Positions 11,801 through 26,800 of a DNA stretch of 64,000 nt are shown here, piece after piece. Within the stretch, counting starts at the first letter, position 1; each line of letters begins with the position of its first letter. The notes under the pieces were generated by a model that was given only the letters and a program-made list of their open reading frames with translations, was not told the origin of the DNA and searched no databases. Origin of the DNA: Owenia fusiformis (Eukaryota > Annelida > Polychaeta > Sabellida > Oweniidae); the NCBI GenBank assembly GCA_903813345.2, contig CAIIXF020000010.1, positions 6,561,169 to 6,625,168 on the forward strand, written 5' to 3'. The translations under genes were made by a program, and so were the position numbers.

Positions 11801-14800
11801 GGCTTACTCTCAAGTAACACTTTATATGTCATTTGATTACTTTATTGCTATTTTTACTGTTATTGAAAATTGTATGTTGGATGAACGTTCAAATAAAATC
11901 CTATCATATATACATTGAGAACTTGGGGAATCATATTTTCTAATAGATAAATTCTTGTAAAACTTCTGAGATGAGTTAAATGAAAAATGCAACCAATCAA
12001 GGCCAAATTAGTCCAAGCAGGCTTGTTGACATTTTAGAAATCAAGTTCCACACGAATCCTCTTAGCCTAAGTTTATTTCAAGACAAAACACACAAACCAA
12101 GGACTCTAATTGAATGAAGTATTTTATGTATTGATCTAGACATTAAGAAATCCGCAAAGGGGAAACAACACAACAGATAACAACACACAAGTGCAAAGAT
12201 TTCTAAATGCACCCTGAACACACAAGTGCAAAGATTTCTAAATGCACCCTGAACACACAAGTGCAGATTTCTAAATGCACTCTGGTCTCCAGGATGTCTC
12301 TACAGTTTAATACTAAATAAGGTCTAAATAAACATAATGATTATGGAGTATCAAACAGAATGCAAATGAGGCAAAATAACATAGTTACGTAAAATGTATG
12401 TGTTTGAATAATTAATGCCATGGTACCTTCATTAGTAATTTGATTTAATTATTGTATTATAACTGCAACACAACGTGGCTACATCTAATTTATCACTTTA
12501 TTGAGTACATTCTGTATATGTTACTTACCATGACACCAGTACATACTGCTACACCCCTACCACAGTACGTGTTAGGGACGATGTCTCCGTACCCAATGCT
12601 AAGGAACGTGATGGCAATCATCCACATGGAATTAAGCAAGTTACGATGGTCAACATCGTGATTGCTGGAAAAATAAAATGCATCATATGATTCTGAATAT
12701 TATCATTTAAGGGGATCGAGAACTACAGCCGAACAATATGGCAATGTCACGTGCTTCCCGTGGGGTTTCTCAATGACCAACTAAGTCTAAAATCTAAAGA
12801 AATCGAATGATATACGTGATTCATGTTACAAAGACGTTCCACAGGGACTATGCCATATACTTCGTCGCAAAGTCCCATCGAGTTCCACGAGGTCCTTTCC
12901 AATGATATGTCTATCAAGACCACAGAGTACAAGACTAAACAGCCAGGCTGTCTCAGCCCAGACGACGTTCGTACACGTCGATGGTGCCAAGTTTGCAAGA
13001 ATAAACACTGAACGAAAAACAATATTACGACAATACACATACCTTTCACAGGCACGTAAGATCCAGCTTGCGATAATCCACAATGATAGCATAAATACTA
13101 ATAGCACTGTTCCTGGACATATAGTCATCAGTGTCTTCATTACAAAACGAGTGTTAAAATTAATCCTATTCAACGCCCCTATACTCCTTGATGAGGCGTC
13201 TGTAAAGAGTTTACTGTGTAACAACATCGTTCTTCCGATGAGGTACAGTCTTAAGAACATAGGGAGGGAGAGGAGAAGGTCAATGGAAGTCCAGAGGGGC
13301 TGTGGCTCCCCACCCCCATCTGCGTATATTGGGGTCCACAAGAAGAAGAAAGGCCCAGGTACAGGATGTATAGCACATATCGTCACTTCGAAACTTATCT
13401 GTGATATCCGTCTCCAAGACATCGCAATTCTCCAGTCTTCCACACAATTATCAATAGAGAACAACTGAAATCAGAAATGAAATAATTTACGATGTTGTTT
13501 TGGTATGTGATGTTAAATGAACATTAGAGAATGCTTTCCTACTAACATAACAGCGTTTGCTATCAAAATAGGTATCAAAATATGAATTCAGTTTTTGCTT
13601 GTATGCCATGATTTCAAAGGATTAATTAGATTTTCCAAATGTATTTCGTATTTCGGGGAGGGGGGGGGGTGTATGTGTAATCATGCATAAAACGTTACAA
13701 GTTATTTTGCTGATAACTCTTTATCTTTATTTCATTAAACATTTATTTATTCAGGCACGTTCCTTTATCAGCTAGGGATGTTCTTACACACAGACTGATC
13801 ACTTTTTATAACAATATACGATGAACCGATTCATACAGGTTCATCTTAACCCCTAGAATCCCAAAAACGACGTATACTTATATACTGTTATATCAAGAGT
13901 GACAGCTCGGATAAGATATTGCTGCTACAAATATTCCCATTTGAATATCTCTGGAATTTTACATATAAATTAATGATTCTGACTTTGGTAAAGTCAATTC
14001 ATCTTAGAAAGCAGAAATGGCAAAATCAGACAACATACTCATTCAGACTCATTCTTAGAGCGTAATAAAATAAGATAACTTATAATTAGGCTTTTGACAT
14101 AATATTATTGATCAATGGCTTTTGGCGTGAGCGAAGTCGTTGCCAGTGGTCGCTGGGGACCATCGGATCTATTGCAGAATCATAGAAATTGATATTAACT
14201 GGATATATAAAATCGGAATTCATTTATAAGTAACATTACGAATGACAAGTAAAGTAAGATAAATGCAGTTATGTGTGATAAAACATTGCTCCTGTTCTAT
14301 TTCCTCAAACATGGTCCCATTGTTTAGCACAAGCCACCAATTTCCAGATAAATATTACGAAAAGGAAATTAGAATTTATATCAAATTTGAAAAATGTCTT
14401 TTCCTGGTCGTGAAAAACACAATATAATGCTGAAGTAAAAGAGAAATTCAATTAGACGTATCTGAGACCATGTCGAGATGTCTTTTTCAATAATTTTCTT
14501 CAACGTTATCAAATTGTGCAGCCAGAAAAGAAAACATTCAAAACACAGTCCAATACCTTAATAAAATTCAAATTCACCCCCTCCGCTATAAAGTCATAAA
14601 GTATTAACTAAAACGCTATTTTCTTCATGCTGATGGAGGTATTTTGGTAAAATATAGACAAAGATGTAATTCCGCCTTTGGTACAGCGTGTTCAGTATGC
14701 ACGAATACAGCTAAGACAGATGAATAGATGTCATAATCAGTCTATGAGACTTGCTGCCCGTGGGCGCCATGGTTCTTGACAGAAAGTTTATCATCAAGCA

Positions 14801-17800
14801 GCTATTCAGGTTTTACATGGTTTCTGCACAAAATCCATGCAAACGCTGAATGCTTACGTATTCACTAGTTAAATAAACAAGGAATTACGATGCAAAATGT
14901 GACCACCTGTCATTTGCTACGTACAGACTCCGAACGCAGAACACTGTCCACAAAAAGTTGAAGAATTGAGACTTTCCTACCCAAACCTATTGAGAGGGGT
15001 GTTCGATCAATTTGGTTCAATGTTGAGTGAACAGTGGTTGTTTCGGAATGAATTATTTTTTCTTTGCACTTTTAGTTGGCCTTCGTCCTTTAGTAATTCA
15101 TCTTGTATGTTCGTTCTTTTACCGAGACAATATGAAAATGAAATCAGATCGCATAACAAGGGAAATGATTTTACAACCCAAGAGGCTACTAATCCCACAC
15201 ATTTTGTGAGATTTATATCTATTTTGCCTGAATACTCAATCGCACTTTCCTTAATTAGAATTTTCTAATGAAAATAGCATAAAATCGTTTATTATCAATT
15301 GATATCACATTTATTGCCACTTATTTCGATGACAGTTCTTCTGTTATTGCATTTAAAAAGTCGACATACACATGAGAAAATATAAAAATATTGCCAGAGA
15401 TCAGGCATCAAGATGGCTCAAAGTAAATCGACCGAAGGGGACTAGTAAAACGACGATAGATAGCCTGATATCCCATCGAGCGTGAACATCGAATAAACCT
15501 CCCATCTGAATCATTTATTTTCTGGGATTTTCGGAGTGTAAACGAGAGTGGCCTTCGATGGTAGTTGGATATCGATCAAAACTCCAATCTCCGATCGATA
15601 TTGATGTTTGGGATTATTCGACTTGGATGGAATATGACAGGAAAATGTACAGATGATGGTTCGGATCTTAAATCATATTAAAGGGGCGTTTGCCCTTTAG
15701 TGTATACTGGGTGGACCAAAAAAACACAAGTTTAAAAATGAATGTCATATGATATATGTTAAACCATGTCATGTATTTTATATCATTTTAAAGATAGATT
15801 ATTTACTAACAATATGACACCATCCGATTTAAAACCCTTTGTTTACTTGTTGGGTTAGTGGCTAAAATTGACACCAGGGGTTTCACGAGCGACCAAAAAC
15901 TTATTCACTGTGGATTTCCAATTGAGGGAAATTTGAATTTTAGCACCTTAAACAGGGGTACATTTATACAAATTTAGTGCAAAAGTCACCCTTAATACTT
16001 ACATCTTTTTAACTATCAATTGTGTATTACATTGTGTTATATACATTTATGATGATTCAGTCAAGCATATTGAGTGCAACTGTGACTTCAATAATATTGA
16101 TGAAACTTTTGGAATTTTCATTTTTCAAACTCCACACGAAAACAGTTTTTCAGTCGGATGGTGTCATATTGTTAGGAAATGATTTATCTTTAAAAAGATA
16201 TATAACACATGACATAGTTAACATATTCATCTTTAAATTTGTATATTGTTTTTTTGGCCCAGCCTGTATAACCAAACAGTAAAATTGATTAGTTTGGGCC
16301 CATTTTCAATTACGGTCACTCAATTTATTTGATTGAATTAAAGGCGAATCTGAGATAGACAGCTGTATTAATATCCGAAGCAATTCGTTCTGTGCGATTG
16401 CACTGAACGAACTGATAGAAGATGCAGCCATATATGGTTGTGTCAGATTTGATAGTCTTGTCTCTATTTTGGGGGTGAGGTAAAAGAGGCGTGGGGTTCT
16501 CACTCGGGTAAATATGGGGTCACAATGGCCTGACTAGGTGAGACTTGGCATTTGATAGTCTAGCTCCTACGGGTTTTAATTCCTTATTTTTGAATGTTTG
16601 ATATATTACTTTTGAAATATAGAACGTAAACGTCAAAATAAACTTATTATCTACAATGTAAAAGTCAAAATAAAGAAGAAAGAAGACCCACTGGGCGCCA
16701 GACTAGGTATTTGAGGCCATGATCACAGTAAGAATCCGCAAGAAAATTATCTATATTTTTGGATTATAATTCCGGTTTAAATATGCAATGCAATTTAAGA
16801 TAGAATGTTACCTCAGATATTATTAACAGAGAGTACAAGCCTAATATATCAAAGTTCATTTTTATATACCCACCGAGGCATAAATATTCAAGATTAGAGT
16901 GTCTCGATTCAGGTTAGAACGGTGCTTTTACAAGTCTTGGGTAGATATAGTCGATATACTTCCAAGAGGCCATAGCCACAGATGGCGTTTGTGCTTTACC
17001 GATGACTATGGAGATGCTGATTGCTTTGGGTTTATTATCGGTATGTAAACTATTGGGTTAACAAGATTGCTCGTTAAGCAACAATATCTTATCAGCAAAG
17101 TAAAGATACCTCCACCTCCAATCCATCACTTGGAACGACAAATCTGAAATTTCTATAATTCATTTCCTGGCTCTCGTTGTCAATGTATTTAGCGAACGAA
17201 TGACTTTACGAATGACTTTAAGTCAATAGCTGAAGTTGATTAAAGGAATATTCATTGCCAAACCATCTCTCTCCTCATATGGTAGCTATAACCATATATA
17301 TGCTTGCCATGTTTAGCAAAACACGCAAAAATGTTTTGATAAGGTCAAATTTGATCACTTAGAAATGTGATGCTCAATTCCAGTAAGCTGCCATCTTTTA
17401 AAATTTTACACAGGAAGTAATGTCATCGACTCTCAACTTTGCATATACCATTAAGTGAGGAGCTATTAAGAATTACAAAACCAGCTAAATATTCTTTTTC
17501 AACTTTGTATCTTATTTAATCCTTCTGAAAATCTCTTCTTTTATTCTGACAAGCTGACAAGCCCTGAAAATATTTTTGCACAGAAAGTAATGATCACTTG
17601 TCTAGAAGTGATTTTGTGCTACTTTCTTATACTGTTATGGGCAAGGTTATAGAAGTTGAGAGTTGATGACATCACTTCCTGCAAGAAATCTTAAAAGATG
17701 GCAGCTCACTGAAAATAAGCACTAGATTTTTAAATGATCAATATTGACCATATTAAAACATTTTCCCATGTTTTGCTAAATATGGAAACTATATATATGA

Positions 17801-20800
17801 TTATAGCTACCATATCAAGAGAGAAAGGGTCTGGCAAGGAATATTCCTTTAATACTCCATAACGACCGTCATTTGGACCTGAAGATAGCCTCTAAGTATG
17901 TTTATGAAGGTGGGGTGTGGTATTGTGTATACGTATCGCAGGCAATTGCGCATCCAACAATCTCAAAGAACTATCTCGTTATATACGATTTCCTAAACTA
18001 GTACTATGTTTCTTTCGTATCTTATCATTTCAGGCACCCTAGTGCCACTGGAATCATCTACACATTCATCGAATACTGGGAAAAGTCAATCTGCAATTAA
18101 ACAGATCCAGTTTGTTAGAATCTTGAAATAATCAATGTCAAATTACTTGCTCTCTTGATTAACAAAGAAGCGGAGTAATGAAAGTCACTAAGAAGAAGGT
18201 TAAAGATGAATGTATATTCGTATTTCAGTTCATCAGTTCGATGTCGCCATGGAAAACATCTCAAAAGTGACATTTACTAATGCACTCTGTTCAACATTAC
18301 AAACGCAGAGAACATTGGTTAAGGAATCGATTTCCGGCTATACTAATGAAAACACTGATGATTGAATTTAGGTTGTTATTGGTAAAGAGATCTTACAGAA
18401 GAGCGAACGAAGACTTTGAGTAAGTGCCAAAGGACATAAATTAAACACTTAAGTAACACCAAAGTGTTTTGTCATCGGAGGCCCTGGAAGAGTTATTCAA
18501 CTTGAAGTATTCTTGTGTCAAGTCATTGCATGTGTATTGTGTACTTCTTGCACTCTAATTAGCGCCCTCTTTTCAGCGACTCTACGTATGGATATCGATA
18601 AGCACAAGTGCCAAAGGGAAAGGACCAAAAGTTGTAAAGGAACTTAGCAAGAAAAAGCAAACTCTAAGTGCATACCAGTCAAGAAAAACAAACCCCATAT
18701 AGCCCAAAACTATGATCTAACGTGAAAAGAAACAATGTCTAATACCCCCTTTCCCCCACCATTCAAGAACCAATATCACAATCCAAGACCAGAAGACCAA
18801 GGGACATTTCATTCATACTGATGTCATTACAATACATGTTGAAGAAAAAATTAGAAATTGATAGCCAATTGATAGCCAATACTCATAACCTCAAAAATAG
18901 TTGTAGATACAAGTACTCATACAAGATAGAGCATTCAGTCTCAAATGAGCGGAAATAGAAATTGGTACAGAGAGGCATCCTGGTATGCCAGAGCCCTTAT
19001 CTGCCGACTGCGTTTCACTTCGGAAGGATAAATACAAAGGGGTGCAGCTATATCACGATTGGGGAGAGGCATCTTAAAGAGAGAATCAGATCTAGCGAGC
19101 AGCCAAACAAAAAATTGTTTCAATTCAGAATAGATCTGGCTCATGTCATTCCTTTTCATGTCTATTTTCTTAAAATCACCAAAGTGCATACTTTATTTCA
19201 GGAAAACTAAAGATATTTGCAATAACGTATTATTTTTCTATAAGAATGGTTACCATTCTTATTATTTGTGAGAATTTAAACATTTTTCACTCATTTTTGC
19301 ACTTTGAATCCATTATAACTTCACCAATTTATAACATAGTATGCATCTTTTGGGAGATATGGTATTTGAGATCGTAAGGAATAGATTGGTTGGTCAATTG
19401 TACACATTGCTTGTAATTTTTTCACCCCCATAGATCTGATTCTGCCTTTAATTCGCACGCCCAGTCTTCACTGCGTTCATTACTTTATTACCTTGAAGTA
19501 CACATCATACTTTTGTCCGATAAGTTCGAATAATAGTTGTGTTCCAAATATTAATCTATGACATATACGAGACCAATGTTAATGCTACCAGGGAGAATTG
19601 GACCTACAGGCCCTACTATTTACACATATTTTTCTGTTTTGAAAAATTCGACGTATGATGTGTATTTCTAGTTTTTCAAATATCCACAAATATTTCGTTG
19701 CGGTTTTATCTTTACATCGTAATTTTAATCACCGCCAAACATTTTTCAAACGATGCTGTCATTCACCATTTATAAGCAGTAAAAAATAATTTGCTACATT
19801 GGTGACAAAATGTTTCTAGTTTCGCATCATACGAATGTAGTTTTAATGAAATGGCGTACAACAAAAAAACCGATAATGAAGCATACACAAGACAAGTGCA
19901 GTCATCAATACGATTAATGTCACAAACTGAAAATTGCTTAGTTTGAATAGATGAGTTTTACGTTTACGTAACTGGATAATTATAAAAGAGATAAACATGA
20001 AAAGAGAGGTTTGAATGATCAATCGGCTAGCAGTCTCTCACGGATATTTTATTTGAGCAACAATTGTTCCAGATTGATCGATCACTTTTGCAAATGACAG
20101 GTTAATACCTATCTTCTGGAAATAAACCTGCTAATTAGGTTTGCCACATCCCCAGTCCATTCTATCCCGATTAACAGTTCCATAGCACTACATTATATAA
20201 AGCATGAGCTACTGTAATGGCTATTCTCCAAGGGGTTAACAATAGAAGCAGAGGGCCACAATGACGTCAAACCATCAACCTGACGTCCATAATTAGTTTG
20301 GAAATTGCATAATAGACCAAATCACAATCGACAATGTAACTAATCAGTCGTCGGAAAAGGCGTCTTCACGTTTTAGTATTATATATTTTCAAAATTGTAT
20401 TGCATGATCGTCTTTAATCGCATGGGGGAATAGAAGATATAACTCTTATTTCAAGTTGCAAATTCAAATTCTTGAAAATATTGCATGGTATGGTATGGCA
20501 TATGATTTGAACGCCTAAAACTGTACGTATAACGTATTGGTATTGGCTACGTATACCACAGTGGAACATAGTCATATAAAATTGAAATGAGAGGCTCAGA
20601 AGTAAAACAATTTTCGATATATTTTCCGTTTATGGTAATTCATGCAGCAGAAAAATGTCTGATCTTGAGGACGCTGATAACTTAACTGCTTAGTTTAAGG
20701 CACTATGGGGAATTACACAAAAATACACGAATCTTTACTTTTCCTGGAATTATGCGACACCATAATGAGAGACAAATCCCATTCACGCTCTCTTATAATC

Positions 20801-23800
20801 AGTTTCCGTGAAATTCGCCACTTCTCCATTTATCTCGACCATGGTCTAGTTCTCTACATCTCCTCAGCGACAGTTAAGTATGTAAATCAGAAAGAGGATT
20901 ATTAATAATTTATCACCAATTCAAACCATTATGTTAAGTCTAGGCTAGTTACCACATAATATAAAATTCTGATACTAATCATATTTTCTGTCTTAATACG
21001 TAAGATCAGACTTGAGAAGCCAAGGGAATACTTGGCGATCGTTGTCTTGCAAGAAAGGCAATGCTGGCTCAAGATTTTATGACATAGTGTGATTACATAC
21101 AAGATCTTGTATGTTAAAGCAAGGACCCGAATTCATCCGGGGGTACATTTTCGAGTTTAACCAAAATCGCCTACATTTTATCTCACTCATCAAAACTTAA
21201 AAGATTCAACGTTTTGTACAAGTAAAACATGGAAGCGCGAGTCGTGAGTCGAGTGTACTTGAAAATACGCGTTCGGATGATATATTTGATCATCTAAAAC
21301 CCAGGGGGTCATGGGATATGAATCTGCGACAGCGACACGTTCCCCATATTGTGTTTCCCCCCTGGTACTTAAAAACTAATAAACCAAAAAGACACAAAAA
21401 GTGTAGACAACTACAGGAATCATTAATCAAAATCGATATCAAAGTAAAGTTGCAGCAAAGACTTGAGATTGTAAATGTTGGAAGCAAAAAGAATGCCAAT
21501 TTTACCAATGCAGTCCTAAATTATTTTCTAAAAAAAAATTGAGATAAAGGTAAATGATGCAAAAATGCACATTCTTTTTCCATATTTTCTTGATAACCCG
21601 AAGAATCAAAGGAATATATCCTGAAACAATGTTAGACTCAACTGTTAGACTCTTGGTATGGTTCTTTATTGTAACATTTTTTCCATAACACGTCTTCGTA
21701 ACACTGCAGATCTGACATTGAAGTTTGGTGTAATCTGTTCATTGGAACGATGTTGAAGGAATCTACTTTATTGTAGAATATCAGCGATATGTTAAACAAA
21801 AAGAATAATCTAAGTTTCACCATACTGTAACTTTAAAACTAAAACATACTTGATCAGGTGTGAATGGCATTCGGAAGTTTCAATTTCAATTTCCACGCCA
21901 TTCGCTTGCAAATGTAAGGATTAGCGAACAGAAAAAGCTATTGCCTGACTCCGAAGTTTGATTAGATTTTTATTTCCCATGAAACGGATTTAATGTAGTG
22001 ATACTCTTTCATCTTCAATCAAGATTAATTGATCAGGCTCGTTATCTTTTGTTTGCTACAATAACGAGAACAGCAGTTTAATGAACATTGGATGGAATCA
22101 ATAAAACAAATATATTTTCTTTGAATCATTGACATTTACATATCCTTGAAATGAAGTTATACGCTTATACCTAGGATATGATATGAGGATAACGATATGA
22201 TATTGGGAAACTGTTGCTGTATATCCACATTAGAGGTCGTCAGTCGTATTCCCGCACCTGACTGGCCCATCGGGATAAATGTTATTTATTCTATGCCAAG
22301 TAGCCAAGAGTTTTAAGGAAATAATTTGGTAAGATATATCCCGTATCCTGATTTTGAGGTTTCCATATCCAGAACCTCCATATCTCCCGCTCCAAGGCAT
22401 ATCTTCCCGCTTTGAAAAAAATTTTGAAAAAGAATTGAGAAAAATGTGAAAAAATGTTGAAAAATTAGAAAACTGGGTATAGGATAAAGCAGTTGTGTAC
22501 GGTCGGTTTGGATATGGAGTTTATCCTTCGGTCCCTCAGGTAGATATGCATATATCCCACTGAATAAACCCCATATCCTAACCCTCCCAGTAGATAACCC
22601 TTACATATCCACCCCGGAAGTTGCCATTCATTCCCTATCTTGATTGTCCCATTGGAATAAATTTTAAATCCACTCTGGAGGCTGACTTGATTACGGAATA
22701 AATGTTATATCAACTCAGGAGACTCATGCATATCGGAATAAATGTTATATACATCCTGGAAGTTAACATTAGCATTACCCAACCTGAACTCTATAAAATA
22801 TGATGTCACATCTTGCTACACAACTTTATTATAGATAACTGTAATATATACCACAGCTTACACCTCACTTATCACGATATTGTACCACACTGCAAAAACT
22901 GCACCATGTCTGGGGATTCCTATTTCACACCTCACCACACTATACCACAACACGTCGCCATTCACCTCACATCATCCTTCACAATGTACCTATTCCCACA
23001 CCCTACACGAACTTACGTCATTCACCCCACAGCATACTTCAATATACGATCGCACCTCACCTAATCACACTGCACCCATTCCCACACCCTACACGAACTT
23101 ACGTCATTCACCCCACAGCATACTTCAATATACGATCACACCTCACCAAATCACACTGCACCCATTCCCACAACCTACACCAACTCACGTCATTCACCCC
23201 ACAGCATACTTCAATATACGATCGCACCTCACCTAATCACACTGCACCCATTCCTACACCCTACACCAACTCACGTCATTCACCACACAGCATACTTCAA
23301 TATACGATCGCACCTCACCTAATCACACTGCACCCATTCCCACACCCTACACCAACTCACGTCATTCACCCCACAGCATACTTCAATATACGATCGCACC
23401 TCACCTAATCACACTGCACCCATTCCCACACCCTACACCAACTCACGTCATTCACCCCACAGCATACTTCAATATACGATCGCACCTCACCTAATCACGC
23501 TGCACCCTTTCCCACACCCTACACCAACTCACGTCATTCACCCCACAGCATACTTCAATATACGATCGCACCTCACCTATACTAATCACACTGCACCCAT
23601 TCCCACACCCTACACCAACTCACGTCATTCACCCCACAGCATACTTCAATATACGATCGCACCTCACCTAATCACACTGCACCCATTCCCACACCACACA
23701 CCAAACTCGCTACCATGTGCGACCCAGTATAGCATACCATACTAACAAAACTGTTATATTCTGAATCACATCTAAGCAAACATCCTCGCCAGACAGTATG

Positions 23801-26800
23801 ATAATTGTACATGGATATAGTAAGAGGAGATATGAATGCATTTGACAGCTTGTATTAAACATTACTGTTCTCAAGACATTCTGACAAGAACATATGCGGT
23901 AAGAGCAACAAGTAGAACTGAACAGATCGGTTTAATTTGAGGAAGCATATTGAATAATGTGTTATAGTGAATATGTATCTACTTGGCCCAGATGCATCAA
24001 TATTCGATTCAGACATCATGGATTCTCAATAGCAAATTGATTTCTGAAATGGTTTTGGATAAGAACATCCCCAATAGGTCTTGACTAGGAGAGAACTTTA
24101 TCCTGGTTTTGTTTGTCCTCGTCCCACAGGGAGAATTGACTTTTCCCACGCGGTTTTGTCAACGGACCTCGTATCCTAGAAGAATTTGGGCTCCTAAAAC
24201 CAAAGAGTGGGCCCGAAATTTGAAAATGCAATTAAATTGAATTAAAAAAATAAGGCCCAACAAGTCCCCGACCCCCAAAAGGCCAACTAACTGCGGCCCT
24301 AAAAAAACCTTTGAGCACACTTTCTCTGGGCCCATCAAGGGAGGGGTCCTCATCATATTAAGGCGACTGACCAACCCCAGGTCCTGATGAAATAAAAAAC
24401 TAGGCTAGCACTCATCCAGAAGCAGTGGATACCACAATATTGGTGAAGGGCCTGATCGGCATATAATGATCCCCTTCTCCTTTCTTTTCTTCCAAGAGAG
24501 AGAGAGAGAGATCCCGAAAAGCGCAAATGCAATGATAAATACGTAAAGGGACTTAAAAGTGAATGACTCATAAACTTGACGATCAGGAGTTATAGCATGG
24601 CTGTCAAACCTGAACAAACCATAAAATACAGCCATGTCAAGTCCCGATAGTCTTTAAGTCATAACCGTCACTTACCTCAACCTCTAAAGCGTGGTAGGCT
24701 ACTATGAGCCCTAGGAGTATCAAAGTCGACAGCGAGATCAGAGACTTTAAGGCGTAGGAGTACCAAGAATACTGCAACAAAACAACAACAATCAATTAGT
24801 AATATTTTTTGGACAAATTCAATCCACACTGAAAGCGAATAAATTACACGTTGTACTGGTAAATCTGTGTTCTTTTATTGTTTCTGTTTGTTTGTTTGTT
24901 TGTTTGTTTGTTTGTATTTTTGCTCATTTTCTGGGATACTGGGGACTAGTCTTTATAATCATTTACTCTTGTTGGCCCTTTCCTATCTGTGTTATCCACA
25001 CAGTTTGAACTTTCCCTTTAAAGTCACTTAAGGCACTTACATACGTTCTTTTGACTTAAATAGTTAAATTTATGTATTCATATATTTTGATTTTGCCTTC
25101 CCCTTGCAAGGTCTGTCGAAAGAAAATAAATACGCTAAAGAATCGAGATCAGATTTCCCCATCAGTGCATGCTAGATTGATCTTGAGTCCATGTTGGCGA
25201 GATAGATCGATATTGTAATACGCAGTGGACCTTGAAACTTGACGAGTATAAATTTTATCTCCATTTTACGGTATAAGATATGATCATCATGGCAAAAGAC
25301 AGTTGATAAAATATCATGTAAATTATGAAAAAGGAGACGAGAGACTCATAACTAATAAATCTTAAGGGATGGAGCTTTTACAGTTTTTCAAAACAATATT
25401 CTGGAAATGAATATTGAAAGGATTTTTTGGATTAGGTTAGAAAATATTCTCTACAGAGTGACAGACACTAGGGGCGTAAATGAAAATTCCAAATGACAAG
25501 GCAATAATAAAAAATGTTGTCATGTGATTTTTCTTATAGTTATTTTTCAAGGTCTGGAAATAGTTTGTGCATAGTGTGGGCACCCTAACCCTAAAATGTT
25601 AAATGTCTGAGGGTATATCTTTGCCACCGGTCTTTGTTTAATTTACTGCTCATCAAAAAGTTGTGGGCGTTTTTTAGCCCACTCTGTAGATATTAGAAAC
25701 AAATGCATCGCCATTGGTCTTAAATTACTGCTCATCAAAAAGTTGTGGACTTTTTGGCCCACTTTGTAGCTATAGTGAGATGACAGGGGGACATATTTTA
25801 CATAATATCATTAACACTACAGCATATTGAAAGCTCATTTATAGCATGAACTAGCGTGTTTTTCTCGTGCTAAAAAACTTATTCCACCACCTTGTGCGCT
25901 TCTGGCTCCCAGCATACCAGAGCTACCTGACAGTCGGGATATTATTAATCTTCGACTGTATATACGCAATAACCTTCAGGCCAGATTATTAATTGACGTT
26001 CGCAAAACAACAGCAACAAAAACATCATTAATCCTAAATGCAGTGGGAAACAAATTAAACAAAAACATTTTCCATAACAATGTCAACTTTCATTGAAGCC
26101 GACATTTAAAATTTAATGGGAAAGGATCGATTAATCCTCCTTGATCGATAACATAGGCTCAAGAATTATAAGTTATTCATATCTACAATAGATTGTTAAT
26201 GCTCAAACCATGTCGGTATGGAACGGAGAAAGCGGGTAGAGCAACATATGTTGTTTGTTATAACAGTGCCCGATTCTACCTTACCTGATCAAGAATAACA
26301 TACATATCTGTCACAGATAAATACCATGGGAATTCAGAATGACGGAAATATCTGTCACACGATTTTAACTCAATTCGTCCATTTCGTACCCTGCGTGCAG
26401 AGTCTAGTTAAACTACTCTTTTAAGAAGTGAAGTCAAACGAATACAAAGGGTATCCATTTCGTGGACAATTTTATTCATTATACACAAGTAATACTTTAA
26501 AATATGTATAGTTGATCGCTTATTCTCACTAAATCACAAAACTGAACATACGATGTATGTTTGGACAGTAAAAAAGTGAACAAGGCATTAACATGAAAAA
26601 TGTCACCTGCTGCTATTTTGTTACAGAAACCGACCGCCGAACGCTGACCGCCAACCGCCAAATACCGTCCACAAAAAGTTGGAGACCAAAGCAACGTCGC
26701 CACCGTACAGTGGGGAGAGGGGGGGGGGGTTGGCAGGTGGAAGATACATTTCTCAAAATCAAAACATTGAAATCTGCTGGGAAGCCACAGGTGCTAAATA

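Larger units (their letters stand above)
13465..24675 (-). other. SK intron 2 (11.2 kb)
   Basis: It holds a GTGACCACCTGTCATTTG-type repeat (14889-14962), a 560-bp MITE (15707-16266), a 612-bp fold-back (17241-17852), degenerate repeats of CGGAATAAATGTTATAT (22250-22770), the 86-bp array (22900-23705) and a degraded GGGCCC-rich repeat (24180-24345). Open frames at 14966-15268 and 18941-19210 show no recognisable domain. Confidence 0.65.

Noticed and set aside
12902-13468. 188-codon plus-strand open frame
   Set aside because: It is the antisense shadow of SK exon 3.
22900-23705. CRISPR array
   Set aside because: Repeats are direct 86-bp units without unique spacers, in an animal intron.
24405-24635. 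76-codon minus-strand frame next to exon 2 as an extra exon
   Set aside because: It follows a good donor and resembles no SK sequence. Exon 2 joins exon 3 in phase without it.
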